Assembly (NCBI RefSeq): GCF_017744695.1
Contig: NZ_JAGIAS010000001.1
Location: forward strand, 1,641,013 to 1,705,012
Direction of reading: 5' to 3'
Source of the DNA: Dyadobacter sp.
GTDB taxonomy: Bacteria; Bacteroidota; Bacteroidia; Cytophagales; Spirosomataceae
Length of the DNA stretch: 64,000 nt
Numbering within the stretch: the stretch's first letter is position 1; every line of letters starts with the position of its first letter. A program made the translations under genes and the position numbers. Below are positions 26,106 to 34,658 of the stretch, piece by piece. The notes under the pieces are model-generated. The model saw only the letters and a program-made list of their open reading frames with translations. It searched no databases and had not been told where the DNA came from.

Positions 26106-26777
26106 ATGACCGCTCTTCTATATCAGGAACCGCTAATCGAAAGAGATTATCTATTTTTGACCGAAAATCAAAAACAGATAACGGTGCACTCTTCCGACCC
26201 AGAAATAGTCAGCGCAATAAGGCGGGGCGATGAACAGGCCTTTGAGCAGACCTTCCGGACCTATTATCCCAGGCTGTGCAATTATGCATGTACGATGCTC
26301 AAAGATGAAGAAGAGTCGGAAGAAGTCGTACAGACGGTATTTCTGACGATCTGGGAGAAGCGGGAGGAGCTTGAAATCACGCTTTCATTAAAATCCTATT
26401 TATACCGGGCTGTGCATAACCATTGCCTCAACCGCTTCAAGCACGCCAATGTACGGGAAGCGCATAGGGATTATACCATGTATGTTTCGAGCGGGTCGTA
26501 CGACTCTGTGACAGAGGTGATCCACGCCGGGGAGCTGGAAGAACGTATTGAAAAAGCCGTAAGCACCTTGCCGGAACAATGTCAGAAAGCATTCAGACTG
26601 AGCCGTTTTGAGGAATTGAAATATCAGGAAATAGCAGATCAGTTGGGAATATCCATTAAAACGGTGGAAAATCAGATAGGGAAAGCATTGAAAATTCTGC
26701 GCGCGGAACTGGCGGATTACCTGCCGGTTACGCTTTGGTTGTGTGGTAGCATTGTTGAACAGTTAATCGGATCGTAA
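26106..26777 (+). CDS. FecI-like ECF sigma factor
   Basis: 223 residues. The first 35 residues are variable; the core has region 2 (IRRGDEQAFEQTFRTYYPRLCNYACTML and ESEEVVQTVFLTIWEKREEL) and region 4 (LPEQCQKAFRLSRFEELKYQEIADQLGISIKTVENQIGKAL). It precedes a FecR gene by 2 bp, so sigma and anti-sigma are a unit. In this family the regulated gene is generally the surface protein downstream. Confidence 0.9.
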   Translation: MTALLYQEPLIERDYLFLTENQKQITVHSSDPEIVSAIRRGDEQAFEQTFRTYYPRLCNYACTMLKDEEESEEVVQTVFLTIWEKREELEITLSLKSYLYRAVHNHCLNRFKHANVREAHRDYTMYVSSGSYDSVTEVIHAGELEERIEKAVSTLPEQCQKAFRLSRFEELKYQEIADQLGISIKTVENQIGKALKILRAELADYLPVTLWLCGSIVEQLIGS

Positions 26778-26779
26778 AC

Positions 26780-27811
26780 ATGAACTCATCTCATGCCAAC
26801 ATATCGGAGGAACTGCTCGCACGTTACCTTGCCGATACCGCCTCGGAGGCTGAAAGAAATAATGTGGAGGCCTGGCTGGCCGAATCGGAAGCCCATGCAC
26901 GGGAATTGGCAACTTACCGGCTGATCTGGGACCACACGGCTGCTATGAAAAAAAGCAGCGTCAAAGTCGATACGGATGCTGCCTGGAATAAAATGAAGGG
27001 CAAAATGGCAGCCGGCAAGGCACCGGCAGCTGTATCCGGGACAAAAGAAGCCCGGACAATCGAATTCCGACCTGAAGTACGCCAACGCAGATTACCGGTG
27101 ATAGTCTGGGCGGCCGCGATGATCGCCATTCTGGTAATGGCTTTCGGCTGGTTCTTCCTGATTTCCGACAAAGCGCCTGAATCACTGCAAGTCGCAACAA
27201 ACAATAATACCGTCGAGCAACGCCTCCCCGACGGCACCAAGGTTTTTCTCAATTATAATTCCAAACTAACCTACCCCGAAAACTTCACAGGCGACCTGCG
27301 GACTGTCTCTTTGCAGGGAGAAGCGTTTTTTGATGTAAAACCGGATGCCGCGCACCCGTTTGTGATCCAGGCAAACGGCACGGAGATCCGCGTTTTGGGA
27401 ACGTCTTTTAATGTAAAGGCCTACAATGAAGCTCCTGTACGGGTAGATGTCGCGACCGGGAAGGTACGCGTGAGCAAAGATTCGCACCGCGTTGAACTGG
27501 TGAAAGGGCAAGGTGCGGAAGTACTGAAAGATTCGATCCGCAGCCTGCAAGCCAATATGAACCTGATGAGTTACCGCACGCAGATTTACGAATTCAACGC
27601 GGCAGACCTGCAAGATGTCGTCAGCTCGATCCGCGACGGCTACCATGTGGATGTCCGGCTGTCCAATGAAAAGATCGCGCAATGCCGGCTCACGATCCGC
27701 TTCGAAAAAGAACCGGTAGACGCCACATTGTCCGTCATTGCCGAAACCCTCGATCTTAATCTTCGGAAAGAAGGACAGGTGTACTGGCTCGACGGGAACG
27801 GTTGCCAATAG
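26780..27811 (+). CDS. FecR-like anti-sigma factor
   Basis: 343 residues: a cytoplasmic sigma-binding N terminus (LLARYLADTASEAERNNVEAWLAES), one membrane helix (about 111-131, VIVWAAAMIAILVMAFGWFFLI), a periplasmic FecR domain (VEQRLPDGTKVFLNYNSKLTYPENF and LQGEAFFDVKPDAAHPFVIQANG), and a DUF4974-type C terminus (residues about 265-340, ADLQDVVSSIRDGYHVDV). It passes the surface signal to the upstream sigma factor. Its stop overlaps the beginning of the possible long form of the next gene. Confidence 0.9.
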   Translation: MNSSHANISEELLARYLADTASEAERNNVEAWLAESEAHARELATYRLIWDHTAAMKKSSVKVDTDAAWNKMKGKMAAGKAPAAVSGTKEARTIEFRPEVRQRRLPVIVWAAAMIAILVMAFGWFFLISDKAPESLQVATNNNTVEQRLPDGTKVFLNYNSKLTYPENFTGDLRTVSLQGEAFFDVKPDAAHPFVIQANGTEIRVLGTSFNVKAYNEAPVRVDVATGKVRVSKDSHRVELVKGQGAEVLKDSIRSLQANMNLMSYRTQIYEFNAADLQDVVSSIRDGYHVDVRLSNEKIAQCRLTIRFEKEPVDATLSVIAETLDLNLRKEGQVYWLDGNGCQ

Positions 27812-27831
27812 AAACATCATGTTATCCTGCT

Positions 27832-29649
27832 TTGAAACTACTTTACAGAATTACTTTCTGCTGTGCCTGCATTTGCCTGTTCCCCGGCCTCCTTTCAGCC
27901 CAGGAATTGCTGGAAAAGCGCATTAATTTGAAAGTAACCAACCAACCGCTCGACGAAACTTTACGAAAAATCGGGAATGCCGGCGGTTTCAGTTTCTCGT
28001 ACAGCCCCGATATGATCGACGTCAAAAGCCGTGTGTCGATCCAGGCCGAGAATCGGAGTGTCCGGGAAATACTGGTGGCAATCTTTAAAGACAAGGTCAC
28101 ATTCAAGGAGCGTCGCCATTATATTATCCTTCAAAAAAAACCGGAAACCGAAAAACCGGAGAAGCCTGAGAACTTCGACCTCAACGGCTACATTATCGAC
28201 AATAAAACCGGCAAAAAACTGGCTAATGCCAGTATTTACGAGTCGGTGACACTGGCATCCGCAGTGAGTAACCAATATGGTTATTACAAAATCCGCCTTC
28301 CTGCGGCCCGCTCTTCACTCCGGTTGGAGATCAGAAAAGAGGACTATATCGGCAAATCCATCCCCATTCCCACGCGTAAGGATACATATTTACAAATTTC
28401 TCTCAACCCCGACACCCTGAAGCCGATTTCCGGGAAGGTCGCTACGCACACGCCCGTGCAGGTGGATTCGCTACGCACCAAGGTGGCCATTCCGCAATTT
28501 GAAGTGGCCAAAACGGAGCTGCCGCGCGATACCATATTTATCGACAGCTCCACAAGCGGCAAAGCCATCACCTGGGCCGACTACAACGCACTCCGCAAGA
28601 AATACCGGCGCGTTCAGAATAAGTTTGTCAGTGCATTCGCATCGGCAAAGCAAGCCATACACACCCGCAACATCGAGGACACACTGTATGCGCCCTTCCA
28701 GGCGTCGGTTTTGCCATTTTTGGGCACCAACCACGGGCTAAGCGGGAATATTGTGAATGAATATTCGATTAACCTTATCGCAGGGTATTCGTTGGGCGTA
28801 TCCAAACTCGAACTCGGTGGTTTGATCAATGTCGTGAGGGGTAATGTCACGGGTTTTCAATTCGCAGGGGTAAGCAATATTGTCGGTAATGACGTAGTCG
28901 GCTTTCAATATGCCAATGCGCTGAACATGACCCTGGGTAACTTCACGGGTTTTCAGGGAACACATTTGCTGAACTATATCGGTCGCAACTTCACCGGCTT
29001 TCAGGTAGCAGGCGTGGGTAACGTAGTGGTAGGCGAGCTGCACGGTTATCAGTTTTCGACGGGTTATAACTATGCTCACACGGTCAAGAAAGGCCACCAG
29101 ATCGGGGCCGTCAACTACGCCGACTCCACGGCGACCGTTCCGTTCGGGCTTTTCAGCTGGGTGCATAGTAACGGCTACCGCCGCTACGAATTCTCCACCG
29201 ACGAGTTCAATTATTTCAATACGGCATTTAAAACCGGGGTCAGCCGTTTCTATAACATTTTCAACCTCGGTTTCAGCGGTTTGGTCAAAGAAAAGCCGCT
29301 GTTTACCATCGGTTACGGCTTTGGAACGGCCCAAAAACTGGGCAGAGGTTGGAGCGCGAATGCGGACCTCACAGGAAGCCTCGTACTGCTGGAAAATAAC
29401 ATCGAGGATGACATTAGCCAGGGACTGGTCAAATTTGCATTGGGAATAGAGAAAAAAATCGGTTCAAGGTTCGCATTATTTGTAGGCCCGTCGGTCAACA
29501 CATTCTTCGCGAAGCACTCCGGTTTGATCAACCCGGAAGGCAAAAAAGGGCTTTCACCTGTTTGGGTAGGGCAAAAGCCGGATGGTTCCAGCAAAGTCTA
29601 CGGCTGGATCGGCTTCCAGGCAGGAATCCGGTTTTTGAATAAAATTTGA
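27832..29649 (+). CDS. STN and carboxypeptidase-regulatory domain protein with surface-repeat C terminus
   Basis: About 605 residues. The start is taken as TTG 27832, giving a normal signal peptide (LKLLYRITFCCACICLFPGLLSAQ); a TTG at 27802 overlaps fecR. An STN domain (about residues 30-105: KRINLKVTNQPLDETLRKI and FSFSYSPDMIDV) comes first, then a CarboxypepD-regulatory beta-sandwich (115-200: LNGYIIDNKTGKKLANASIYE), a linker, and a region of repeats (about 290-430) such as GNVTGFQFAGVSNIVGNDVVGFQYANALN, resembling LA_2272-type surface repeats. The last part looks barrel-like. There is no TonB plug or TonB-dependent receptor barrel, so it is an odd third gene for a FecI/FecR locus. Confidence 0.68.
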   Translation: MKLLYRITFCCACICLFPGLLSAQELLEKRINLKVTNQPLDETLRKIGNAGGFSFSYSPDMIDVKSRVSIQAENRSVREILVAIFKDKVTFKERRHYIILQKKPETEKPEKPENFDLNGYIIDNKTGKKLANASIYESVTLASAVSNQYGYYKIRLPAARSSLRLEIRKEDYIGKSIPIPTRKDTYLQISLNPDTLKPISGKVATHTPVQVDSLRTKVAIPQFEVAKTELPRDTIFIDSSTSGKAITWADYNALRKKYRRVQNKFVSAFASAKQAIHTRNIEDTLYAPFQASVLPFLGTNHGLSGNIVNEYSINLIAGYSLGVSKLELGGLINVVRGNVTGFQFAGVSNIVGNDVVGFQYANALNMTLGNFTGFQGTHLLNYIGRNFTGFQVAGVGNVVVGELHGYQFSTGYNYAHTVKKGHQIGAVNYADSTATVPFGLFSWVHSNGYRRYEFSTDEFNYFNTAFKTGVSRFYNIFNLGFSGLVKEKPLFTIGYGFGTAQKLGRGWSANADLTGSLVLLENNIEDDISQGLVKFALGIEKKIGSRFALFVGPSVNTFFAKHSGLINPEGKKGLSPVWVGQKPDGSSKVYGWIGFQAGIRFLNKI

Positions 29650-29651
29650 GA

Positions 29652-29984
29652 TTATTTCTCAGGAATTTCCAAAAGAAGCCGGTTCAGTTCATCGACAGAA
29701 ATGTCCGATTGTTCTGATTTATCATAAATCGAAATCAGAAACACTTTGTTCCGAGCCACTTTGACATGAGTAATCACTCTTGCACCTCCCCTTTTGCCTT
29801 TGCCTTTCGATTTAATGGAGAGTCGAATTTTATAAAAGCCTTTGGGAAGTGCCGTCCCGATAAATGGATTATGTTCAAGTTGTTCAATTAGATCGAGAAG
29901 TTCGTCACCCAGTGATGCAAATTTCTTCCTGAGCCTCTTCGCCTCATTTTCAAAATTCGGGAGGGTCTCGACTTCGAAACTCAT
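29652..29984 (-). CDS. RelE/ParE-superfamily toxin
   Basis: 110 residues on the minus strand. The fold pattern FEVETLPNFENEAKRLRKKFASLGDELLDLIEQLEHNPFIGTALPKGFYKIRLSIKS, followed by GGARVITHVKVARNKVFLISIYDKSEQS, is typical of RelE/HigB-type mRNA interferases. It overlaps its antitoxin by 4 bp (ATGA). The antitoxin comes first, as usual. It is convergent with the STN protein gene. Activity on mRNA is inferred from the family. Confidence 0.85.
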   Translation of the reverse strand: MSFEVETLPNFENEAKRLRKKFASLGDELLDLIEQLEHNPFIGTALPKGFYKIRLSIKSKGKGKRGGARVITHVKVARNKVFLISIYDKSEQSDISVDELNRLLLEIPEK

Positions 29985-30196
29985 AATTCCTTCAAGAACT
30001 CCCTTGCTGGACGAGTTTGTAAATTGCCTTCTTCTACGAGGGTCATCTGTCTGATCCCTTCTCTGATATTTGCGCGAACCTCTTCATCCGAATCCTCGCG
30101 GACTTCTTCACTTACCTTAACAAAGGGAAACCTCTTTAATAGATCACGCAAAAAATTGAGCTCATTATCCTCTACTTCGACCGTTAGCGTAGCCAT
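29981..30196 (-). CDS. Antitoxin partner of the RelE-type toxin
   Basis: 71 residues: a short N-terminal beta strand (ATLTVEVEDNELNFLRDLLKRF) and an acidic helical C terminus (SEEVREDSDEEVRANIREGIRQ) ending RPAREFLKEL. It shows the helical, charged build of small type II antitoxins, is encoded first and overlaps the toxin start by 4 bp. Family not resolved more finely. Confidence 0.78.
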   Translation of the reverse strand: MATLTVEVEDNELNFLRDLLKRFPFVKVSEEVREDSDEEVRANIREGIRQMTLVEEGNLQTRPAREFLKEL

Positions 30197-30246
30197 AGCG
30201 TCAATGTTAATTTTAATAAATATAGCTAAATTCTACCTCACTTCCA

Positions 30247-32307
30247 TCAAAACCCAATCCGCTTGCGCCCGTTCTGCACAGTTGTGCCTTGTACATACGC
30301 TCGTAGCTCTGTCAGTTCTTTTTCAAACCCTCCGGACAGGATCGGGAAACGGCACCAGGAACGTGGGTCGAGGTTACGGTCGTCGAGATGGAAAGATGGC
30401 GCGTAACGCTCACGCTTCCATTGGTTGCGGCTCCATAGCTTGAAGAAACGTTCTGTCCAGCCAAGCAGCTGCTCGACGCTGTAAATACCTTTGTAGCGAA
30501 CGTAAAGATTTCTATACGATTCCAAAGGCGACTTTTTGTCCCGGATCGCAAGCCCTTCCAGGTCATTCAAAAATGCATACGGCATCAAATCCGCCTCGTC
30601 CGTCTGCGTCTGTGCGAGTGGTCGCAATTCCGCGGTAGGTTGCAGGCTATTGACTTTCTTCAAACCCTCAATCCGGATATGCTTGCCTTTCACTTCACAT
30701 CCCACTGTTTCGAGCCAACGGAGCCATTGGCGCAGGTAATGCTTGTCGATTCCCGCCAGCGGGCTAATACTGCCGGAAGTGTCGCCATCCATAGTCGCAT
30801 ACCCGACGGCCGCTTCCGAGCGGTTGGATGTAGCGAGCAGCAGGTGGTTCGACAGGTTGGTCAGCAACCATACTCCCGGAGCACGGACCCGCGCCTGAAT
30901 GTTCTGTAACGCGATATCATCGTGTTCCCATGTCAGCTTACGGCCGATCTGGCCCTCGATAAGGCCTTTATATGTTTCAACAAGCCCGTTGATATTCACA
31001 TTGTAAAAAGTAGATCCGATCGATTCTGCCAGTGATCGTGCCGATTCCAACGTATCGGAAGAGCTGTTTTCGGTTCCCTGGTAAATATTGTGGATCAACA
31101 CTTTGGCAAGATCTTCCTCCGTTTTGGCTGACTGAATGTCCTTAATGTAAGACAACTTTTGCTTGAAGCGGTCCATACCGATACTTTCGTCAGCCAGACG
31201 GATCATCAACCCGCATAATGCGGTACAAGCGCAGGAATCGGCCCCACCCGAAAGTGATATGGTGAAACCGTTGGAACGGCTCTTTCTCAGGTAGTCAAAC
31301 AATGCAAGACATTCTGCTCTCGCGAATTCTTCTTCCTTTAACGCCCCCCCTCTTTCAAATGGCTCGATTTCCGGGATTTGTGGTAACACCGGTTCAATAT
31401 CGGGGAAGTCGAAACGGGCCGGTATACGCCACGTGCGTTCCTTGGCAGGAAGGGCAATTTTGCTTTGCACCTGACTTAACCGGGTATATTCCGTATCGAT
31501 CACCGCAGTCGTGATCACGAAATCCTCATAGCTGAACCGCGGGCTGGACGCAAGCAAGTCCCCATTCGAGGCGATCATTGCATCGCCGTCGTAAATAGCC
31601 CTCCCCGCCTCATTCCCAAGGAGATTGGTATAAATATAACTACATGAAAACGATCTGGATGCATCAACAACCAGCTTTTCACGCACCATAAACTTATTGA
31701 ATGCAAAATGGCTTGCGCTGGGGTTCAGGATAATATCCACTCCCCGCTCGTAATGCCTGCGGGCGGGACGGTTAGCTACCCAGCCATCTTCGCAAATCTC
31801 GAATGCGATCTTCACGCCGTGCGATCCACCCAGGATCGGGCCGGAGGCAACGTCAAAAATCAAGTCGCCGATCGGGTAAAACATCTGGTTAACCTCGATA
31901 CTTTCCACCACGCCCGGCTGCCACGGTCTGAACCACCGCGCTTCGTAGTGAATGCCGTTGTTGGCCAGGTTTTGTTTGCAGTAAAAACCGGCGATCTGCT
32001 TGTTGGAAATCAGGCAGGCTGCATTGTACAAACTTCCGTTGTGCCGCAACGGCAGGCCCACCGCCACGATCATGCCGGCCGTTTCCGCAACTATTTCGAG
32101 CAGGCAATGCTGGGCTTGTTCCACCATATCGGGAGCGAAAAAGTAGTCGTCACAGCCGTAACCCGAAATACACAGTTCGGGCAGGCACAGCAGGCTTACA
32201 TCCTGTTTCCGCGCTTCCCTGATCGCATCGACGATATTTCGGGTATTGGCCTCCCAGGCCATGGGTGTCTGGTTTACAACTCCGGAAGCAACTTTGATTA
32301 ATGGCAT
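30247..32307 (-). CDS. nadE: Glutamine-dependent NAD synthase
   Basis: 686 residues. Two-domain enzyme: an N-terminal nitrilase-fold glutaminase (1-280; catalytic Glu in CLPELCISGYG and Cys in KIAFEICEDGW) supplies ammonia to the C-terminal N-type ATP pyrophosphatase (about 330-680; PPi loop ISLSGGADSCACTAL) that amidates nicotinic acid adenine dinucleotide to NAD. Length matches the bacterial glutamine-dependent form. The minus-strand ATG at 32305-32307 starts PLIKVASGVVNQTPMAWEAN, a normal nitrilase opening. It lies alone between TA genes and a permease. Confidence 0.94.
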   Translation of the reverse strand: MPLIKVASGVVNQTPMAWEANTRNIVDAIREARKQDVSLLCLPELCISGYGCDDYFFAPDMVEQAQHCLLEIVAETAGMIVAVGLPLRHNGSLYNAACLISNKQIAGFYCKQNLANNGIHYEARWFRPWQPGVVESIEVNQMFYPIGDLIFDVASGPILGGSHGVKIAFEICEDGWVANRPARRHYERGVDIILNPSASHFAFNKFMVREKLVVDASRSFSCSYIYTNLLGNEAGRAIYDGDAMIASNGDLLASSPRFSYEDFVITTAVIDTEYTRLSQVQSKIALPAKERTWRIPARFDFPDIEPVLPQIPEIEPFERGGALKEEEFARAECLALFDYLRKSRSNGFTISLSGGADSCACTALCGLMIRLADESIGMDRFKQKLSYIKDIQSAKTEEDLAKVLIHNIYQGTENSSSDTLESARSLAESIGSTFYNVNINGLVETYKGLIEGQIGRKLTWEHDDIALQNIQARVRAPGVWLLTNLSNHLLLATSNRSEAAVGYATMDGDTSGSISPLAGIDKHYLRQWLRWLETVGCEVKGKHIRIEGLKKVNSLQPTAELRPLAQTQTDEADLMPYAFLNDLEGLAIRDKKSPLESYRNLYVRYKGIYSVEQLLGWTERFFKLWSRNQWKRERYAPSFHLDDRNLDPRSWCRFPILSGGFEKELTELRAYVQGTTVQNGRKRIGF

Positions 32308-32406
32308 GGACGATGGTATGTTTTTCGATTCGGTATTTCGTTGTGCTAAATCAAGACAGGAAACTTAATAAAAAAATGCCTTTCTCGAACCGCTAAGGTT
32401 TTTTCC

Positions 32407-32414
32407 TATTTTTG
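32407..32414 (+). promoter_or_regulatory. Candidate -7 element for the LolC/E-like permease
   Basis: TATTTTTG matches TAnnTTTG, and its last bases overlap the most upstream possible start (TTG 32412), so the TTG at 32445 is the better start. Confidence 0.4.
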
Positions 32415-32444
32415 TCAACAACTAATTTAAAGAACAGATTCCTC

Positions 32445-33680
32445 TTGCAATTCCCCTCATTCATCGCCAAACGCATACGCCATAACGAAGCGGGATCATT
32501 TTCTGCTACGGTTTCGCGGATCGGCGTGGCCAGTATCGCTATTGGTATTGCAGTAGGGATCATCGCATTTGCGGTGCTGCTGGGTTTCAAGCAAACTATC
32601 CAGCAGAAGATATTCCTTTTCAGTGCACATATTAACGTAAATGCCTTTTCACAGGGCAATACTTACGAAGAAGCACCGCTCCCGGCGAAAAATGCAGTGT
32701 CTGAAGTATTACCGACCATTCCGGAAATCAAACGCTGGCAGGCTGTCGCGCACAAATCGGGTATCCTGAAAACACCGGATGAAATTAAGGGGGTGATACT
32801 CAAAGGAGTAGGAAATGATTACGATTGGCAAACTTTCAAACCCAACCTCAGGGAAGGCCAGCTGATCAGCCGCACCGATTCTTCCTCGATTAAATATGGG
32901 TACTCTTCCCAAATTCTGATTAGCCGGAAAATAGCGAGTCAAATGCGCCTGAAAACCGGCGATGATGTGATCATGTATTCGCTTCAAAATCCACCCAGGC
33001 CTCGTAAGCTGGTCGTTGTCGGTATATATGAAACCGAAATGGAGGAATTTGACAATAACCTGATTATTGGGGACATCGGCCTCGTACAGCGACTGAATGG
33101 CTGGGGTGCAGACTCCGTCGGCACTTATGAAATTTATCTCAAAGACTTCCATAATCTCGACATGGTAACCCACAAGCTTCGTCGCGAGCTTCCACCGGGG
33201 CTATTCCTACAAAAGGTCACCAGCCTATTTCCGCAAATCTTCGACTGGCTCGTCCTGCTCGACCGCAACACCGCCGTTTTTCTGGTACTTATCCTTTTTG
33301 TGGCCTGCTTTAATATGATTTCGATACTGCTGGTGATCATTATGGAAAGAACACCGCTGATCGGCTTGCTCAAAACGCTCGGAAGCCCTAACCGGCAAAT
33401 CCGGATGATCTTTTTCCAGGTCGGCCTCGACATGCTCCGTAAGGGCATCATTATCGGCAACGTAGCCGCCCTGCTGCTATGCTGGCTGCAATACCAGTTC
33501 AAGCTGATCCCGCTCGACCCCGTCAATTATTATATGGACACTGTTCCGATCGTATTCGACTGGGGTATTTTCGCGATGGTCAATGTGGTCGCAGTCGTTA
33601 TCACAGCCGCCATCCTGCTCATTCCCACACTCATCATCACCCGGATCCAGCCGATCAAGGCATTACTGTTTAAGAAATAG
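32445..33680 (+). CDS. ABC transporter permease of the LolC/LolE (FtsX) type
   Basis: About 411 residues from TTG 32445 (LQFPSFIAKRIRHNEAGSFSA). Four membrane helices: one near the N terminus (residues about 30-55, VSRIGVASIAIGIAVGIIAFAVLLGF) and three at the C terminus (about 280-305, 325-350, 375-400, with LVIIMERTPLIGLLKTLGSPNRQIRMIF). Between them is the periplasmic MacB-like core (about 60-270). It should export lipoproteins from the inner membrane with a separate ATPase (LolD), not in this window. The gene overlaps the RES-toxin gene tail by 11 bp. Confidence 0.86.
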   Translation: MQFPSFIAKRIRHNEAGSFSATVSRIGVASIAIGIAVGIIAFAVLLGFKQTIQQKIFLFSAHINVNAFSQGNTYEEAPLPAKNAVSEVLPTIPEIKRWQAVAHKSGILKTPDEIKGVILKGVGNDYDWQTFKPNLREGQLISRTDSSSIKYGYSSQILISRKIASQMRLKTGDDVIMYSLQNPPRPRKLVVVGIYETEMEEFDNNLIIGDIGLVQRLNGWGADSVGTYEIYLKDFHNLDMVTHKLRRELPPGLFLQKVTSLFPQIFDWLVLLDRNTAVFLVLILFVACFNMISILLVIIMERTPLIGLLKTLGSPNRQIRMIFFQVGLDMLRKGIIIGNVAALLLCWLQYQFKLIPLDPVNYYMDTVPIVFDWGIFAMVNVVAVVITAAILLIPTLIITRIQPIKALLFKK

Positions 33681-34152
33681 GTTTTCTGGCTAAAAGCCTG
33701 GTAAGCAACCGCAAGTCGGTCGAAAAATCAGCAGGTGGCAAAAACCGGATATCGCCGATTTTATGGGCGGAAGGATTCAGTATCACATTTCTTTCCGAGG
33801 GTACTATCGCCGACGGTGCAGTAAAAGCAATGATTTCCGGGTCACTCAGTATCTGTTCACCAATCCACTGAGAATAGGAAATATCATTTATCCAGTTCTT
33901 CTTCAACTGCTGGTCATCAACGTGAAATACCAGGTTATCATCATCAGGAATGTCGATGCGGAGCAATGCAAGGCGTTCCATGGATTCCCGGAATTCCGCA
34001 TGGACGTATTTTTCCAGTAATGCGAGCGAAAGATTTTGGCTGGCATAAATGCACGGGCAACCCGCCGGATTCCACCGTCCGCCAAATAACTTGGCCCCTG
34101 AACCCGACAAATCATCGATGTAGGCCTTCGCAGCCAGGCGGTACGCGATCAT
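33670..34152 (-). CDS. RES-domain toxin
   Basis: 160 residues. The RES domain (residues 1-155) has the conserved Arg in MIAYRLAAKAYIDDLSG, GGRWNPAGCPCIYASQNLSLALLE (the R-x-N and Y-x-S signature) and a C-terminal SAIVPSERNVILNPSAHKI. RES toxins in this family degrade or modify NAD, as shown for several relatives. It overlaps its antitoxin by 4 bp and is convergent with the permease. Intact and of normal length. Confidence 0.9.
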   Translation of the reverse strand: MIAYRLAAKAYIDDLSGSGAKLFGGRWNPAGCPCIYASQNLSLALLEKYVHAEFRESMERLALLRIDIPDDDNLVFHVDDQQLKKNWINDISYSQWIGEQILSDPEIIAFTAPSAIVPSERNVILNPSAHKIGDIRFLPPADFSTDLRLLTRLLARKPIS

Positions 34153-34601
34153 ATGTACACGCCATGTTCCATGCGCCCGAGTTCATTGCATATCAGCTTT
34201 ACGCCCCAAAATGAGCGAAGTGTGGAAAAATCCTGTGTTTCTCCCAGAACTTCCCGCGGTGTGCGAAGCCATTTCTCAAAAGTCTTCGCATCGCCGAATA
34301 TTTCCAGGCCAAGATCCGCCATATTTTCAAGCTGATATAGATGCTCGGCATACAGCCCCTCGAAAGGTTTATCTTCTTTCAGGTACCGGTGCAAAGTTCT
34401 GTCGCTGACATGCAATATCTCTGACCATTCCTGTTGGGTAAAAAGCAGCTTCGTAGAAAGCACCTGAAAACGCTCAACAGGAAACATATCGACCGTTTTC
34501 CGGGCAACATACAACACTTCGGGCTCCTGGGCTATCCGCAACGGAGCTACTTCATCGTACTTTTGATATTGTATCGTTTTCATGTATCCGAAATTTGTCA
34601 T
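34149..34601 (-). CDS. Xre/MbcA/ParS-type antitoxin of the RES toxin
   Basis: 150 residues. The helix-turn-helix in the middle (LLFTQQEWSEILHVSDRTLHRYLKEDKPFEGLYAEHLYQLENMADLG) is followed by the DUF2384/MbcA toxin-binding domain (FGDAKTFEKWLRTPREVLGETQDFSTLRSFWGVKLICNELGRMEHGVYI). The FxTPxxxLG and xxELGRIExGVYx ends are diagnostic. The antitoxin lies upstream of the toxin and overlaps it by ATGA, as expected for an autoregulated pair. Confidence 0.9.
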   Translation of the reverse strand: MTNFGYMKTIQYQKYDEVAPLRIAQEPEVLYVARKTVDMFPVERFQVLSTKLLFTQQEWSEILHVSDRTLHRYLKEDKPFEGLYAEHLYQLENMADLGLEIFGDAKTFEKWLRTPREVLGETQDFSTLRSFWGVKLICNELGRMEHGVYI

Positions 34602-34658
34602 ATTAAGTTACGACTTTTTTCGAATTTATAAACGTCAATCCAGTCTTCAACAATCTTT

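Noticed and set aside
28738..29334. 198-codon minus-strand frame over the STN surface-repeat gene
   Set aside because: Antisense of a repeat region; the plus-strand protein has signal peptide, domains and operon position.
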